Positions 1-10,278 of a stretch of DNA of 64,000 nucleotides are shown here, piece after piece. The position numbers were made by a program, and so were the translations under genes. The number at the start of each line of letters is the position of its first letter. Within the stretch, counting starts at the first letter, position 1. A model generated the notes under the pieces. That model saw only the letters and a program-made list of their open reading frames with translations. It had not been told where the DNA came from and ran no database searches. Source of the DNA: Ambrosia x helenae (lineage: Eukaryota; Streptophyta; Magnoliopsida; Asterales; Asteraceae); assembly GCA_030844895.1 (NCBI GenBank), contig CM061225.1:106592688-106656687 (forward strand), in the 5' to 3' direction.

Positions 1-579
1 AGACGACTACACAAGGTAGTAGTTTATAACAAAAACGTGGGTGAATGAGGATACTATCAAGTGTGATAGCTCTTAGGGTTAGCCAAAAGTGTCCTCTCTA
101 TTAAGGATATGATCCTTTATATAGAGGTGGACGTATGCCACCATTACCCAAAACCCTAATCGTAATGGGCCAGGCCCGATTAGGGTTGTCTCCACTACCC
201 AAGGATTATATTAGTAAAGTAGTTAAGAGATAGCAATAAATAAGGAAACATGGAACGATTACCGCTTTTACCGCATACGCGCGCGGGCATCACTCCGTGA
301 TTGTAGGAGAGTCGTTGCTGCTTTGCTTGCTGGCGAAGTTTACTTTGCGCTTGAGAAGCCTCTCCGCGATATTGTATTCCGGGTTTGGGTATGCTTTACG
401 CAGTGATGAGCACCCAATCCCATCAAATACAATAATAATAAAGTTTATTAATTAAAAATTAACAATACTCGTAGTAAAGGAGAAACGTAATCCTAAAGGT
501 GTGTGACCCGAAAACCACTGGTGCACCCGTAGGGAATTAACCTTGACCAACGAAAAAACACGTGTTTTTAGTAATTAAT
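1..579. other. No gene recognised; flank or intron of the transposase exon
   Basis: I see no supported coding region here. On the minus strand this stretch lies downstream of the splice donor that ends the transposase exon at 673, so it could be its intron, or unrelated inserted DNA. It contains a TATA-like motif near 117-124 and a region richer in GC around 270-400, but no LTR boundaries or TIRs that I could pair. Confidence 0.4.
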
Positions 580-672
580 TTATAAGCTAAGTTTATTGTT
601 GCTTTTTAAATAACAATTTATAAAATACGCATTTGTTAATATCTTGAAAACAATAGTGACTGAAATATATAC

Positions 673-1176
673 CTTCACGAACTGTTCTCCTCTTTTCTTC
701 GATCTTTTTATAACTATAACGTCACCATTTGCCATTCCCGTATCATGTACCCAATCGACCAACTCAACGCGTGTCGAAAATGTCCGGTCAGTCTCGAACC
801 AAAGGTTGATCGGGTTAGGTCCTTCCTCCTGATCTTCTACCCGCTTCTCATCGACAACGCTGTCTTCATAGTGCGTACAGTCTTGTTCTTCAAATGTGTC
901 ATCACCATCGTTAGCGCCGTAAGTATAACCGTAGGCAGGTTGACTAGGCTCATCTTCAAATTCATATGGGTCCTTCCACTGTGTATTCAAGTCCAGTTCT
1001 ACCGCATTATCACGGTAACGAATGCCAGACTGACCCTCCTCGACACTACTAGACCGACCCTGCCCGACATTATATGACGGACCCTGCTCGACATTATATG
1101 ACAACCCCTCCTCGACATTATTATTATTATTATTAGAGTCGTAAGAATCACCGAAAATAAAGTCGTAATACGACAT
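673..1176 (-). CDS. N-terminal exon of a Mutator-like (MULE/FAR1-type) transposase, partial
   Basis: The minus-strand ORF starts at ATG 1176-1174 (MSYYDFIFGDSYDS), in preference to an upstream in-frame Met that only adds an unrelated leader. It is rich in Asn, Glu and Gly at first, then has a segment with WFETDRTFSTRVELVDWVHD followed by VIVIKRSKK. This matches what I know of the region just before the FAR1-like/MULE DNA-binding and transposase domains of plant Mutator-like proteins. The reading frame runs into a consensus splice donor (AAG|GTATAT, donor GT at 672-671), so this is probably exon 1 only. No catalytic DDE domain or zinc knuckle is present in the remaining 670 bases, so the gene continues outside the window or is truncated. 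The start lies about 90 bases from a block of GC-rich palindromes that could belong to the same element's terminal region. Family assignment is by memory of motif style only. Confidence 0.45.
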
Positions 1177-1269
1177 GTTATATATGTTGTGGACAAAGAA
1201 TTGAAATCGAACGAGTTTATAATGAAACCTAATGAAATCGAATGAATTTATAGCCAAAATCTGATGGGA

Positions 1270-1304
1270 CCAGGCGCCTCGCTTAGGCCAAAGCGAGGCG
1301 TCTG
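1270..1304. repeat. Short GC-rich palindrome
   Basis: A near-perfect palindrome centred on GGCC, with arms reading CGCCTCGCTT and AAGCGAGGCG. It is the first of four copies of the same motif before 1560. It lies directly upstream of the transposase exon. Confidence 0.8.
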
Positions 1305-1362
1305 GGTAATTAATTCGAGAGAGTATCAGGTTTAATGGTTAATCCGGGTTAATCAAACCATC

Positions 1363-1560
1363 AGCCGCCTCGCTTAGGCCTAAGCGAGGCGTTTGGAATA
1401 ATAGTTTTCAGAGGAATCTGAAGCTTTACGTCTAATCATGCAGTCAGGCGCCTCGCTTTGGCCAAAGCGAGGCGCCTGACTGCCTGATTAGACGTAAAGC
1501 TTCAGATTCCTCAAAACTATTATTCCAGACGCCTCGCTTAGGCCTAAGCGAGGCGTCTGG
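1363..1560. repeat. 198-bp inverted repeat with about 98-bp arms and no spacer
   Basis: The left arm (1363-1461) and right arm (1462-1560) are reverse complements apart from one 2-nt indel and a few substitutions. The centre of symmetry lies inside CTTTGGCCAAAG. Each arm contains the palindrome CGCCTCGCTTAGGCC...GCGAGGCG, so hairpins sit inside a hairpin. A transcript of either strand would fold into a long duplex. It could be the terminal region of the neighbouring Mutator-like element or an independent foldback; no target duplication was identified. Confidence 0.85.
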
Positions 1561-1570
1561 CTTAAGGGGT

Positions 1571-2169
1571 TAAAATAGAAGTTAGGGGGGTTTAATTAGA
1601 ACGACCCTATATCTATTTTTTTTTGTCCAATGTCACTTCTCACATCATATTATTATTTCTAAATGTTAGTAGTGACCATTCGCCTCCCCTTTCAATGATT
1701 GCTCTCCATTTTCCTTTTATACACAGCAGCCGTCACTTCCACTTGCACACACTCGCCCTAATTTCTTTTGTTGGGCCGGCCCAGTCTCTAATGACCTTTT
1801 CCTTTGTTGTGGGCTGGTCTTGATCAAAGCTTTTTAATTCTTTTCTTGTGGGCTACTTTGTAGTAGGATTTGTTGCGGGCTTAAGTCCAACCCAAATCAT
1901 TTTTACTCATTTTAAGCTCAATGTCCATCTCGTTTGGGCACAAGCCCAATAGTTCCTACAACACAAAAATTTAGATAAGAGTCTAGCCCAATTTAAATAT
2001 GTAATTATATGACCCATTTAAATATTAAAAATTTATTGAGTCTTAAATTAACTCAAATGCACCGTTTTAGCTCGTTTCCTAACAAAATCTTTAAATAAAT
2101 AATACAAACTAAATAGAAGTAATATTTAGTAAAAACTTTCCCAAAAATTAAAATGTAGAGAATATTAAT
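1571..2169. other. Intergenic, AT-rich, no feature recognised
   Basis: No supported coding sequence or terminal repeats. The 66-residue ORF here has no recognisable family. This stretch is the left flank into which the large copia element inserted. Confidence 0.5.
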
Positions 2170-2177
2170 ATAAATAT

Positions 2178-2896
2178 TGTTGGATCAGTTTGCTCTTTTG
2201 TTCAAGTAAGAACTTGCTATCTTGACACTTAAGTGTTTAGCAAGCTCTTGTATATCAGATTATAAGCACATCGGAATGTATAAGTTAAAGCAACACTTTT
2301 TATACTTAGGAAGAGTTATTACTCCCCCTTGATGATTGAAACTAATAATGACAAGTATTTATTATGAATCTAAGCAGTAAATGAGAATTAGATACTTAGA
2401 CAGATTCACAATAAATACTGAAATGGAATAAAACAGTGAAAGTGTTTGAAGGATTTTTCTATTAAAATCAATGTCTAAAATAGAAGGTTGAAGCCTCCTA
2501 TTTATAGACGTTTACATACATGTATCTTGCCCAAAAAGCAAGTACAGAAACATCAGAAACAAGTTGCACAAGTTGCAACATTGAAACTAACAAATACAGC
2601 TAAAAGTAATAATAAACAATAAACTACTGATACAAAAGGCGGTGGAAAATATCTGATGCTAAGTGCTGATGAATGACAAACTACTGATGAGTAGTTTGTC
2701 TTCAGTACTTCTGAAGTGAACTTGTCTGGTTTGGACTTCAGAACTTCTGATGAAGTTTCTTCTTCAGCACTTCTCATATCTTCTCTTCAGCAGTTTCTTG
2801 TCTTCTCTTCAGTACTTCTATACTTAGTCAAAATGACAGAAGTGAATTAGACTAAGGTTTCCAAAAGTGGTTTCACCAATCCTCTTTGTCCTAACA
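2178..2896 (-). repeat. 3' LTR of the Sirevirus-like element
   Basis: 719 bp, TGTTGG...CTAACA, matched by 13012-13730 with about five mismatches. On the minus strand it follows the polypurine tract. It contains an LTR-internal 74-codon ORF that is duplicated in both LTRs and is not a gene. The outer part is dense in the short words TCAGAAGTT, TCAGTAGTT and their complements. Confidence 0.93.
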
Positions 2897-2907
2897 ATCT
2901 CCCCCTG
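2897..2907 (-). promoter_or_regulatory. Polypurine tract of the Sirevirus-like element
   Basis: On the minus strand CCAGGGGGAGA abuts the 3' LTR directly. This is the expected place and composition for the primer of plus-strand DNA synthesis. Confidence 0.8.
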
Positions 2908-2937
2908 GATTGATGAAGCCAAAACCTTACTAATTCC

Positions 2938-5900
2938 TTATGTTTTTCTTCTGTCTTGAACAATCTTCCATATCTCTTTGTACATGGTGTTCTTGAGCTG
3001 GTTTAACTGTCCATCAGATAGAGATCCTCTCTGTGGTTCCAGATGTTGAATTGTGAGCAGGTCTTGTGTTGACAGTTTCTTTAGATCACTGATCTTCTTG
3101 TAAGCCCTGCTTGAAAGGTCTCTTCTTGTCAACAATACTGAGTTGTTATCAGTAAGTGACCATCTGATGATAGGTACCTTTGACTTGTTAAAGTCAGAGG
3201 AATAGGGAACCAGATTTGTCCCTTGGGTTGATGATCCTGAGTGTTGGATGCTTTCTGTTTCAGTTAACCTCAGGTGGGAGTCTCTTCCTTGTTGTTGTTG
3301 TTGCATATCAGGCATCTGAACAGTTGGGAGATGGTGTTCAGTCACTACCTTGGTATGCATCTTTTCTTTGATGGTCTTTTGGATTTGGTAGGCAAAAGTG
3401 GAAGGATCCCTGAATTGTGTTAACAGAGGTTTCTCCTCAATGTCAAAATCTGAATGGACTATTGAACTTCCTTCAAGTAGTACCATTTTGAAATCAGTTT
3501 TGACATTGTCCTCTGCTTTCTTTCTTTGAGTAGCAGGCCTTCTTGTTGATACACCAGAAGTTCTAACTACTGATCTTGAAGGATCAGCAGTTTGAAACTT
3601 CTCTGGATTTGCAGCCTTGGCAGCCTTGTATTTTCTGTAAGTATCCATCAGTCTTTCTTCTTTCCATCTGGATACTGAGGCTTTTGAACCATAACCCTCT
3701 GCTACTAATTCATCTATCATTTGGGCTCTCTTGGCCTTTCCTTCTTTACTTGTGGCCAGTTTGTCTGCAAGCAGTTGTGCCCTTCTTGTCAGTTCTTGCA
3801 CAGAGAGTCCCTTGAGTGTATAGGCTTTAGTCTTGCTGTTCTTGGTAATGTAAGACATCAGTTGTTGTCTTTTGTCTTCTTCAGCAACATAGTCAATTTC
3901 AGCCTGTCTCTCCAGTTCAGCTTGTTAAGCCTGGAGCTTCTCTTCAAACTCTAGATCATCCCTTTGTTCCAGACTTTTCCAAATCTGGTCTTCCTTGGCT
4001 TTTTGTTGAACTGCCTTTAACCTCTGCTCAAGAAGTTCAGTTGATTGAGAGATTGGAGCAGGGGTTAGGACAGTCATGGTAGTGGTTGTTGTAGGCCTTG
4101 GAGGAGCAGAAGTTGGTTTGATTTGTTCAGTGGATCTGGAAGGTTCAGTGTGTTGAGGTTTGGAAGTGTTAACCTCTGATGGGTTGACAACAGTTGATGG
4201 TTTGTCAACTACTGAAGGATTGTCTTCAGTACTTTCTGATTCTTCATCAGAACTTTTGCCATCAGAAGTTTCTTCATTATGCCTTAGGGATTCTTCAGAG
4301 GTTTGGGTCTCATCTTCTTTTTCTGTGGCTTCAATTTCTTCCACTGAGACACCAAACTGTTTGGCCAGTTTTTCTTTTCTGGCTTGATCCTTCTGATCTC
4401 TTTCAAGGATGGCCACTCTTGCCCTTATCCTGGCTTGGAATGACTCCTTAGGTTCCCTGATTTTCTCCCCCTTTTTGGATTCATCAAGTTTAAGTTTAGA
4501 GGTTGAGGGTTGGGAGAATTGACCTTGAAGATGAGCAATCTGTTTGCTGTTGAATTCTATCTTGTTGGACAGATCATTCATCTTTGTCTTGATCACTCCA
4601 AATTGATTCTTGATAGACAGCTCCAAGTTAGTTGTGTATGTTTGGAAGTGATTCTTGATGAGAGTGTTCATCATGTGGTACAGGGGACCCTCTGGGCTGC
4701 ATAGCTGGTTCAAGTCTATGCTTGTTTGCCCAGGGAATTGGGTAGGCATTTGTTGTGAAGGGTGTGTTTTTGGGAGATCCTCATGTTGTACAGAGGATGC
4801 CACTCTAGGGGTTTTAGGGATTGAGTGGACATTAACCTGTGCAGGGGTGACTAGCTTCTTGAGCTTGGATACCCCTGAAACAGGACCTTCATAAAGTGCC
4901 GTCAATTCAGTAGTTTTTGTTTTTGAAACATCATCCAAATTAATGGAATCATCTGAATCCCTGATGTTGTCCTCATTGAGGACTGTCTCAGTTAAATCAT
5001 GAGCTGAGCCCAACTCAGTTCTCTCATGAACCTCTTGTTCTTGGTACTGAGGATTTCCTACTTCAGGCATTAAGCCTTCATCAGTAGTTGCCACATCTGA
5101 GGTCTTAGCTATATTACTTCTATCCTCAGATCCACCACCGGGTGGTAACTGAGTAGTAGCAGCCTCAGATGCCCCAAGAGTCTCTAAAATTGGGCTTAAA
5201 GACTCTGGTCCACCCTCATCTCTTGGGTTAGGGCTAGAGATGTCCACATCCATGTCTGATGTTGTGGTTATGTCCCCTGTTTGTTGTGGTTGTAGGGGAC
5301 TGACATAATCAGATGGGACTTTCTCTTTTAGCCCAGAGAGAAGTTTGGCAATTTCTATTGCCTCTGGTTCAGAAATTTGAGGGGTTGGTTCAGTAGTTTG
5401 GGCAATAGGGGTTGGTTCAGTAGTTTGGTCAGCAATTTCAAAAGAAGTGTGAGTTGGAATAGTTTTTCTAAGTCTTTTTCTTTTGAATAAAATAGTTATG
5501 GGTGCTCTTGGTGGGGTTTGAGATGGATGAGACTGAGAGGGTGTTTCAGTCTCACCTATTTGAAGAGCAGACTGCTCATGAGCATGTTCAGGCATCTCAA
5601 CCTCCTGAACAGCTTTTCTTTTGGGTTGGTGGGTTTTTGTCTTTGTTGGCTTGGGCTGTTTGGCTTTTGGTGGTGTGAGTTTGGAAGATGTGGGCTTCAG
5701 GGGGACTTGTTGTTGTTCTCCCTGATCATCTTCTGGCCAGGTAGCCAGTTTGTTATGCCTAGAGTATGCTTGTGAGGTTAATGGATTTAAAGTTGAAACT
5801 TTTCCCACAAGCACCTCATTACCCAGTTCCCCTATTATGCATTGCATAATGAACCTTGGGTACAACAAAAACTTTTTCTTGGTATTATTATGATGTAACA

Positions 5901-6443
5901 CCAACTCATTGAAAAATAATTTTGATGCCGTGAATTTGGTTTCATTCACTATGGAATGAAATATTGGTTGAAAAGTAGAGGGCATCTGGTCATAAGACCC
6001 AGTTTTTGGACTCAAACACATAATAATATAATGAAACAAAAGTTTGTATTTTGGTTCAAAATATTTTTGAAGATTGTAGCATGGGAGAGAGTACCTTGAT
6101 AACCACACTCTGTCATGGTTAGGTGAATATCAGAGTTAGCAACATGATCAGGGGCAGTTACATCATCCAGGCCCAGTCTTGTTGCCAGTGTGGCCGGTGT
6201 GATGGTCAGTGGTTTCCCTTTTATTCTTGAGTTGAGGGAAATGACTTCATCAGCCGCCGTCACCGTCTCAGCATTTGCCCAGAACTCATTTAGAGTTTCA
6301 GTATGAATTGGTGGGTTTATTGTGAGAGCAGTAAAATATTGGGATTTTACGACAAGATCAATGATCTCATCGTATTGGGACCAACCTTCTTGTTTTTCAA
6401 GAAAGGCTCTTTGATTGTGTCCCTGTTTTAGAACGAGAGCCAT
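2938..6443 (-). pseudogene. Third (envelope-position) ORF of the Sirevirus-like element, broken
   Basis: A long coding region downstream of RNase H, in the place where Sireviruses carry a putative envelope-like gene. It starts at ATG 6443 (MALVLKQGHNQRAFLEK). A frameshift near 6060-6075 moves it into the frame that runs from about 6108 to a TAA at 3927-3925. The same frame resumes and ends at 2938, giving roughly 1,170 codons in all. The N-terminal ~250 residues look globular. The middle is rich in Pro, Thr, Ser and Glu. It is followed by charged, coiled-coil-like stretches (for example ERDQKDQARKEKLAKQFG) and a basic, Gln-rich C-terminal part. I see no signal peptide and no convincing transmembrane helix, so a true envelope role is not supported. 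The function is unknown. The retained length despite only two breaks suggests recent coding capacity. Confidence 0.75.
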
Positions 6444-6958
6444 GTGGTTTGGGTTTTGATCGAACAGTTGATTTGCAGGTTTAGGTTATTGAGAGAGTTT
6501 TTGAGAGAGAAAGAGGGAAATTTTTGAGTTTGAAAGGATAAGTGTTGAAAAAAGATATTTATCAGAAGTTTTAACCGCTTGAATCTCCTTTATTAGAAGT
6601 TTTTAAGCCGCCTCGGTTAAAAATCCTTTTATCAGAAGTTTTAAACCGACTAGGTCAAACCTCTGATGATGGGAAAAGTCAGATTTGCCCTTTTGACTAA
6701 ACTGCTGATGAAGAATTATTTCATCAGTAGTTCCCATTTCCTCTTCAGTAGTTTTAAAAGCTGATGAGAAATGTTTTATAAATACTTTTATTCATAACTT
6801 CTGAAAGTTATTTTATCAGAAGTTTTACACTTTTCAGAAATATTCCCATACTGATGTTTTGTTCATCAGTAGTTTCTCTCTTTTCAGAAGTTTTGTTTCA
6901 GACTTTTGTCTGTTTTGTAAGTGAAAAATGAAAAATTGCAGAATAATAAAATAAACAC
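6444..6958 (-). other. Spacer between pol and third ORF, rich in TCAGWAGTT words
   Basis: A non-coding 515-bp gap inside the Sirevirus-like element. It contains roughly ten copies of TCAGAAGTTTT, TCAGTAGTT or close variants. It could hold the leader or a splice acceptor for a subgenomic mRNA of the third ORF; nothing in the sequence proves that. Confidence 0.55.
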
Positions 6959-9613
6959 TTACAAATTTAGCATCCCAAGCATGGATACTAACTTCTGAAA
7001 TGTTGATGTGTCAAGGGGTTTTGTGAAGATGTCAGCTATTTGATTAGCTGTTGCTACATGCTTCACCTCAATCTTGCCTTTTTCATAGCAATCTCTTATG
7101 AAATGGTACCTGATCTCAATATGTTTGGTTTTTGAGAACTGTACTGGATTTTGAATGATGCTAATGGCAGATTTGCTGTCTACAAACAAAGGTGTCTTGG
7201 TTTCTTTGATTCCATAATCAAGAAGTTGATATTGGAGCCATTGTATCTGTGATGTACAACTTGCAGCTGCAATGTATTCAGCTTCAGCAGTTGAAGTTGC
7301 AACAGATGTTTGCTTCTTTGATTGCCATGACACTAGACAGTTACCCAAGAATTGACAACCACCAGATGTTGACTTTCTTGTCATCTTACACCCTGCATAG
7401 TCACTATCTGAAAATGCTGATAACTTGGTATTGCTTGAAGCAGGATACCAAATTCCAAGTGTTGGAGTTCCTTTCAGATATCTGAAAATTCTTTTGACTG
7501 CAATAAGGTGTGATTCCCTTGGTGCTGATTGATATCTAGCACAGACACATGTTGAAAACATAATATCTGGTCTAGAAGTAGTTAGATATAAAAGGGAACC
7601 TATCATGCATCTATACATGGTTTGATCAACCTGTTTTCCTTGATCATCAGGTTCAACTTGTGTGATTGGTGTCATGGGAGTGGAACATGATTTACAGTCT
7701 TTTAAAGAAAATTTGTTTAATAATTCTTTAACATATTTGGATTGATGTATAAAAGTTCCATTTGTTTGTTGCTTGATCTGCAGTCCCAGAAAGTACTGCA
7801 GTTCTCCCATGGTACTCATCTCAAATTTTGATTGCATGAGTTTCTTAAAATCATCACACAGTTTTGTGTTTGTTGAACCAAAAATGATATCATCAACATA
7901 GATTTGAACAAGTAGGACATGATTTCCAACATGTTTAATGAAAAGAGTTTTATCAATGGCACCTCTTGTAAAGTTATTTTTGAGTAAAAAGGTGGAGAGT
8001 GTATCATACCAGGCTCTTGGAGCCTGTTTGAGCCCATAAAGAGCTTTGTCCAGTCTGTACACCCACTCAGGATGAGAAGGATCCTCAAACCCAGGTGGCT
8101 GACAGACATACACCTCCTCTTTTATTTTTCCATACAAAAATGCACTTTTTACATCCATTTGATAAACTTTAATTTTGTTGGAAATGGCATAGGCCAGAAA
8201 TAACCTGATGGCCTCAAGCCTTGCAACTGGAGCAAAGGTTTCATCATAGTCAATTCCTTCTTCTTGAGAGTACCCTTGAACTACCAGTCTTGCCTTGTTC
8301 TTGATTATCATACCAGCTTCATCTTGTTTGTTCCTGAAAACCCATCTTGTGCCAATTGGTTGCTTGTTTGGAGGTAAGGGACAGATTTCCCAGACCTGTT
8401 GCTTGTTGAACTGAAGCAGTTCATCTTGCATAGCTTGCACCCAATTATTGTCTTTGAGGGCTTCTTGGTACTTCTTTGGTTCCAACTGTGAGATAAAGGC
8501 TGAAAATAGGCAAAAGTTAGAGAGCTGGTTTCTGGTTAGAACACCTGAAGCTATATCACCCATGATTTGATCAAGTGGATGATCTCTGTGTTCAATCAGT
8601 TGTTGTAAACCACTGACAGGTGTAGGTGGCTCATGTTCTTCAAACAAACTACTGAGGTCTATAATATCTGGTTCAACAGTTTTAGTGTCTTCTGTAGTTG
8701 CAGTTGCTGAAGCAGATGTTTGAGTTTGGCCTTCAGTATTTGTTGAATCAGAAGTTTGTGAAACTTCTGATGGTCTTGAAGTTGACTTAATGACTGTTTG
8801 AGGAGTCCATGGTGTAGGATCCTCATCATCAAACCTTTGATCACCATAATAAGTAGGTTTGGATGAAGTGACAGTCTTTTCAGGTCCAAAGTGGAAGTTG
8901 TCAAGGTCAAAAAGTTCAGCAGGATGTGCTGGAATAAGAGTGTGTTTTGACTCATTGAACTTGACATTCAATGTTTCTTCTACTATCCTGGTGTGAGAAT
9001 TAAAAACCTTGTAGGCTTTTCTAGTTGAAGAGTAACCAAGAAAGTAACCTGAGTCAACTTTGGCAGCAAACTTTGAAATAGATTCCTTGATGTTCAAGAT
9101 GAAACATTGACACCCAAAAGCCCTGAAAAAGGAGATAAGGGGCTTCATGCCATGAAGAACTTCATAGGCAGTCTTGGAATGTCTCTTGACCACAAGAACT
9201 CTATTCTGAACATAACATGATGTGTTAACTGCTTCTGCCCAAAAGTACAAGGGCAGTCCAGAATCAGCTAACATTGTTCTTGCTCCCTCTATTAATGTTC
9301 TGTTCTTCCTTTCTACTACACCATTTTGTTCAGGAGTTCTGGGAACACTGTATTGTCTAATAATCCCTTTAGACAAACAGAATTCATCCAGAGTTTTGTT
9401 CCTGAACTCTGTCCCATTATCACTTCTAATGGTTTTGACAGGTAGAGAATATTGTTTCTCCACTTGTAGAATGAAGAACTTGATGATTTCAGCAGCCTCA
9501 TCCTTGGAAAATAAGAAGAATACCCATGTGAATCTTGAGTAGTCATCAATGATGACTAAGCAGTACTTCTTCTTACCAAGGCTCATAATCTTGACAGGTC
9601 CAAATAAGTCCAT
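6959..9613 (-). CDS. Integrase-reverse transcriptase-RNase H polyprotein, Sirevirus-like copia
   Basis: An intact 884-codon ORF carrying the copia enzyme set in copia order. The integrase catalytic triad is visible as D2, D65 (SDNGTEF) and E101 (NGVVERKNRT), with the 35-residue D-E spacing of retroviral-type integrases. A linker rich in Ser and Thr follows, then the RT domain, which begins around WVQAMQDELLQFNKQQVW, carries the polymerase motif IYVDDIIFGS, and passes into RNase H (STAEAEYIAAASC and FVDSKSAISI). The C-terminus FTKPLDTSTFQKLVSMLGML is the usual copia end. The ORF begins at an internal Met because the upstream part is separated by a single in-frame TAA at 9646-9644, and the two ORFs share a frame. 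All catalytic residues I can check are present, so this part may still be functional if translated. Confidence 0.93.
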   Translation of the reverse strand: MDLFGPVKIMSLGKKKYCLVIIDDYSRFTWVFFLFSKDEAAEIIKFFILQVEKQYSLPVKTIRSDNGTEFRNKTLDEFCLSKGIIRQYSVPRTPEQNGVVERKNRTLIEGARTMLADSGLPLYFWAEAVNTSCYVQNRVLVVKRHSKTAYEVLHGMKPLISFFRAFGCQCFILNIKESISKFAAKVDSGYFLGYSSTRKAYKVFNSHTRIVEETLNVKFNESKHTLIPAHPAELFDLDNFHFGPEKTVTSSKPTYYGDQRFDDEDPTPWTPQTVIKSTSRPSEVSQTSDSTNTEGQTQTSASATATTEDTKTVEPDIIDLSSLFEEHEPPTPVSGLQQLIEHRDHPLDQIMGDIASGVLTRNQLSNFCLFSAFISQLEPKKYQEALKDNNWVQAMQDELLQFNKQQVWEICPLPPNKQPIGTRWVFRNKQDEAGMIIKNKARLVVQGYSQEEGIDYDETFAPVARLEAIRLFLAYAISNKIKVYQMDVKSAFLYGKIKEEVYVCQPPGFEDPSHPEWVYRLDKALYGLKQAPRAWYDTLSTFLLKNNFTRGAIDKTLFIKHVGNHVLLVQIYVDDIIFGSTNTKLCDDFKKLMQSKFEMSTMGELQYFLGLQIKQQTNGTFIHQSKYVKELLNKFSLKDCKSCSTPMTPITQVEPDDQGKQVDQTMYRCMIGSLLYLTTSRPDIMFSTCVCARYQSAPRESHLIAVKRIFRYLKGTPTLGIWYPASSNTKLSAFSDSDYAGCKMTRKSTSGGCQFLGNCLVSWQSKKQTSVATSTAEAEYIAAASCTSQIQWLQYQLLDYGIKETKTPLFVDSKSAISIIQNPVQFSKTKHIEIRYHFIRDCYEKGKIEVKHVATANQIADIFTKPLDTSTFQKLVSMLGMLNL

Positions 9614-9643
9614 ATGGAGTAGTTGAAGACATGCAGTTGTTTT

Positions 9644-10267
9644 TTATTCTTCAATAGACTTATAGGAGGACTTATGCTGTTTTCCCTTTAAACAGGATAC
9701 ACAGTGTTCTTGACACTGGTATACTTTCAAAGGTAGACCTCTGACCAAGCCCATTTTTGTGACTTTATTTATGGTTTTAAAGTTCACATGGCCAAGTCTC
9801 CTGTGCCAGAGATCTGTTTCTGAAGTTGATGCCCTTGAGAAGAAACAGGCAGTGTTGTTCAATACTTTGTCTTTCTCAATGTCCACTGCATAGACATTGC
9901 CACATCTTTTGGCAATCAGCAAAGTATGATCTTCAATGATCTTCTCTATCAACTTCTGGCCCTCTGGTGAGATGATCTTGCATGCTGTCTTTGTGAAAAA
10001 GGAAGAATATCCTTTATCACACATTTGTGACACACTCAGCAAGTTGTATTCAAGGTTTTCCACCAGATTGACCTTGTCAAACTGTATTTTGCCAGAGGAG
10101 ACATTGCCATGTCCTAGCACATATCCCTTAGCATTGTTCCCAAAGGATACAGATCCTTCTCTTTGGCTGATAAAATTGTTTATCAGGTATCTGCATCCAG
10201 TCATGTGCATAGAGCCTCCACTATCAACATACCATATGCTGTTTAAGCCCCTGGAAACTCTCTGCAC
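9644..10267 (-). pseudogene. Protease and GAG-pre-integrase zinc region of the Sirevirus-like pol
   Basis: The aspartic protease motif IWYVDSGGSMHMTG is near the N-terminus. It is followed by the GAG-pre-integrase HHCC zinc region: the pair of His in DLWHRRLGHVNF, then CVSCLKGKQHK. The ORF ends at TAA 9646-9644, in frame with the downstream integrase ORF, so a single nonsense change separates the two. At its 5' side the frame differs from the end of gag (stop TAA near 10281). The sequence just before reads TTTGCTTTTATGTGCAG, so either a frameshift or a splice-like junction links gag and pol. It would release the mature proteins if the polyprotein were made. Confidence 0.85.
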
Positions 10268-10278
10268 ATAAAAGCAAA

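Noticed and set aside
2553..2777. 74-codon minus-strand ORF, repeated at 13387-13611
   Set aside because: It lies wholly inside the LTRs and is duplicated only because the LTRs are; no family is recognisable.
4160..4894. Plus-strand ORFs rich in Ser/Leu
   Set aside because: Shadows of the minus-strand third ORF of the Sirevirus-like element.
2938..6443. Calling the third ORF a true viral envelope
   Set aside because: No signal peptide, fusion peptide or transmembrane helix is visible; only the position matches.
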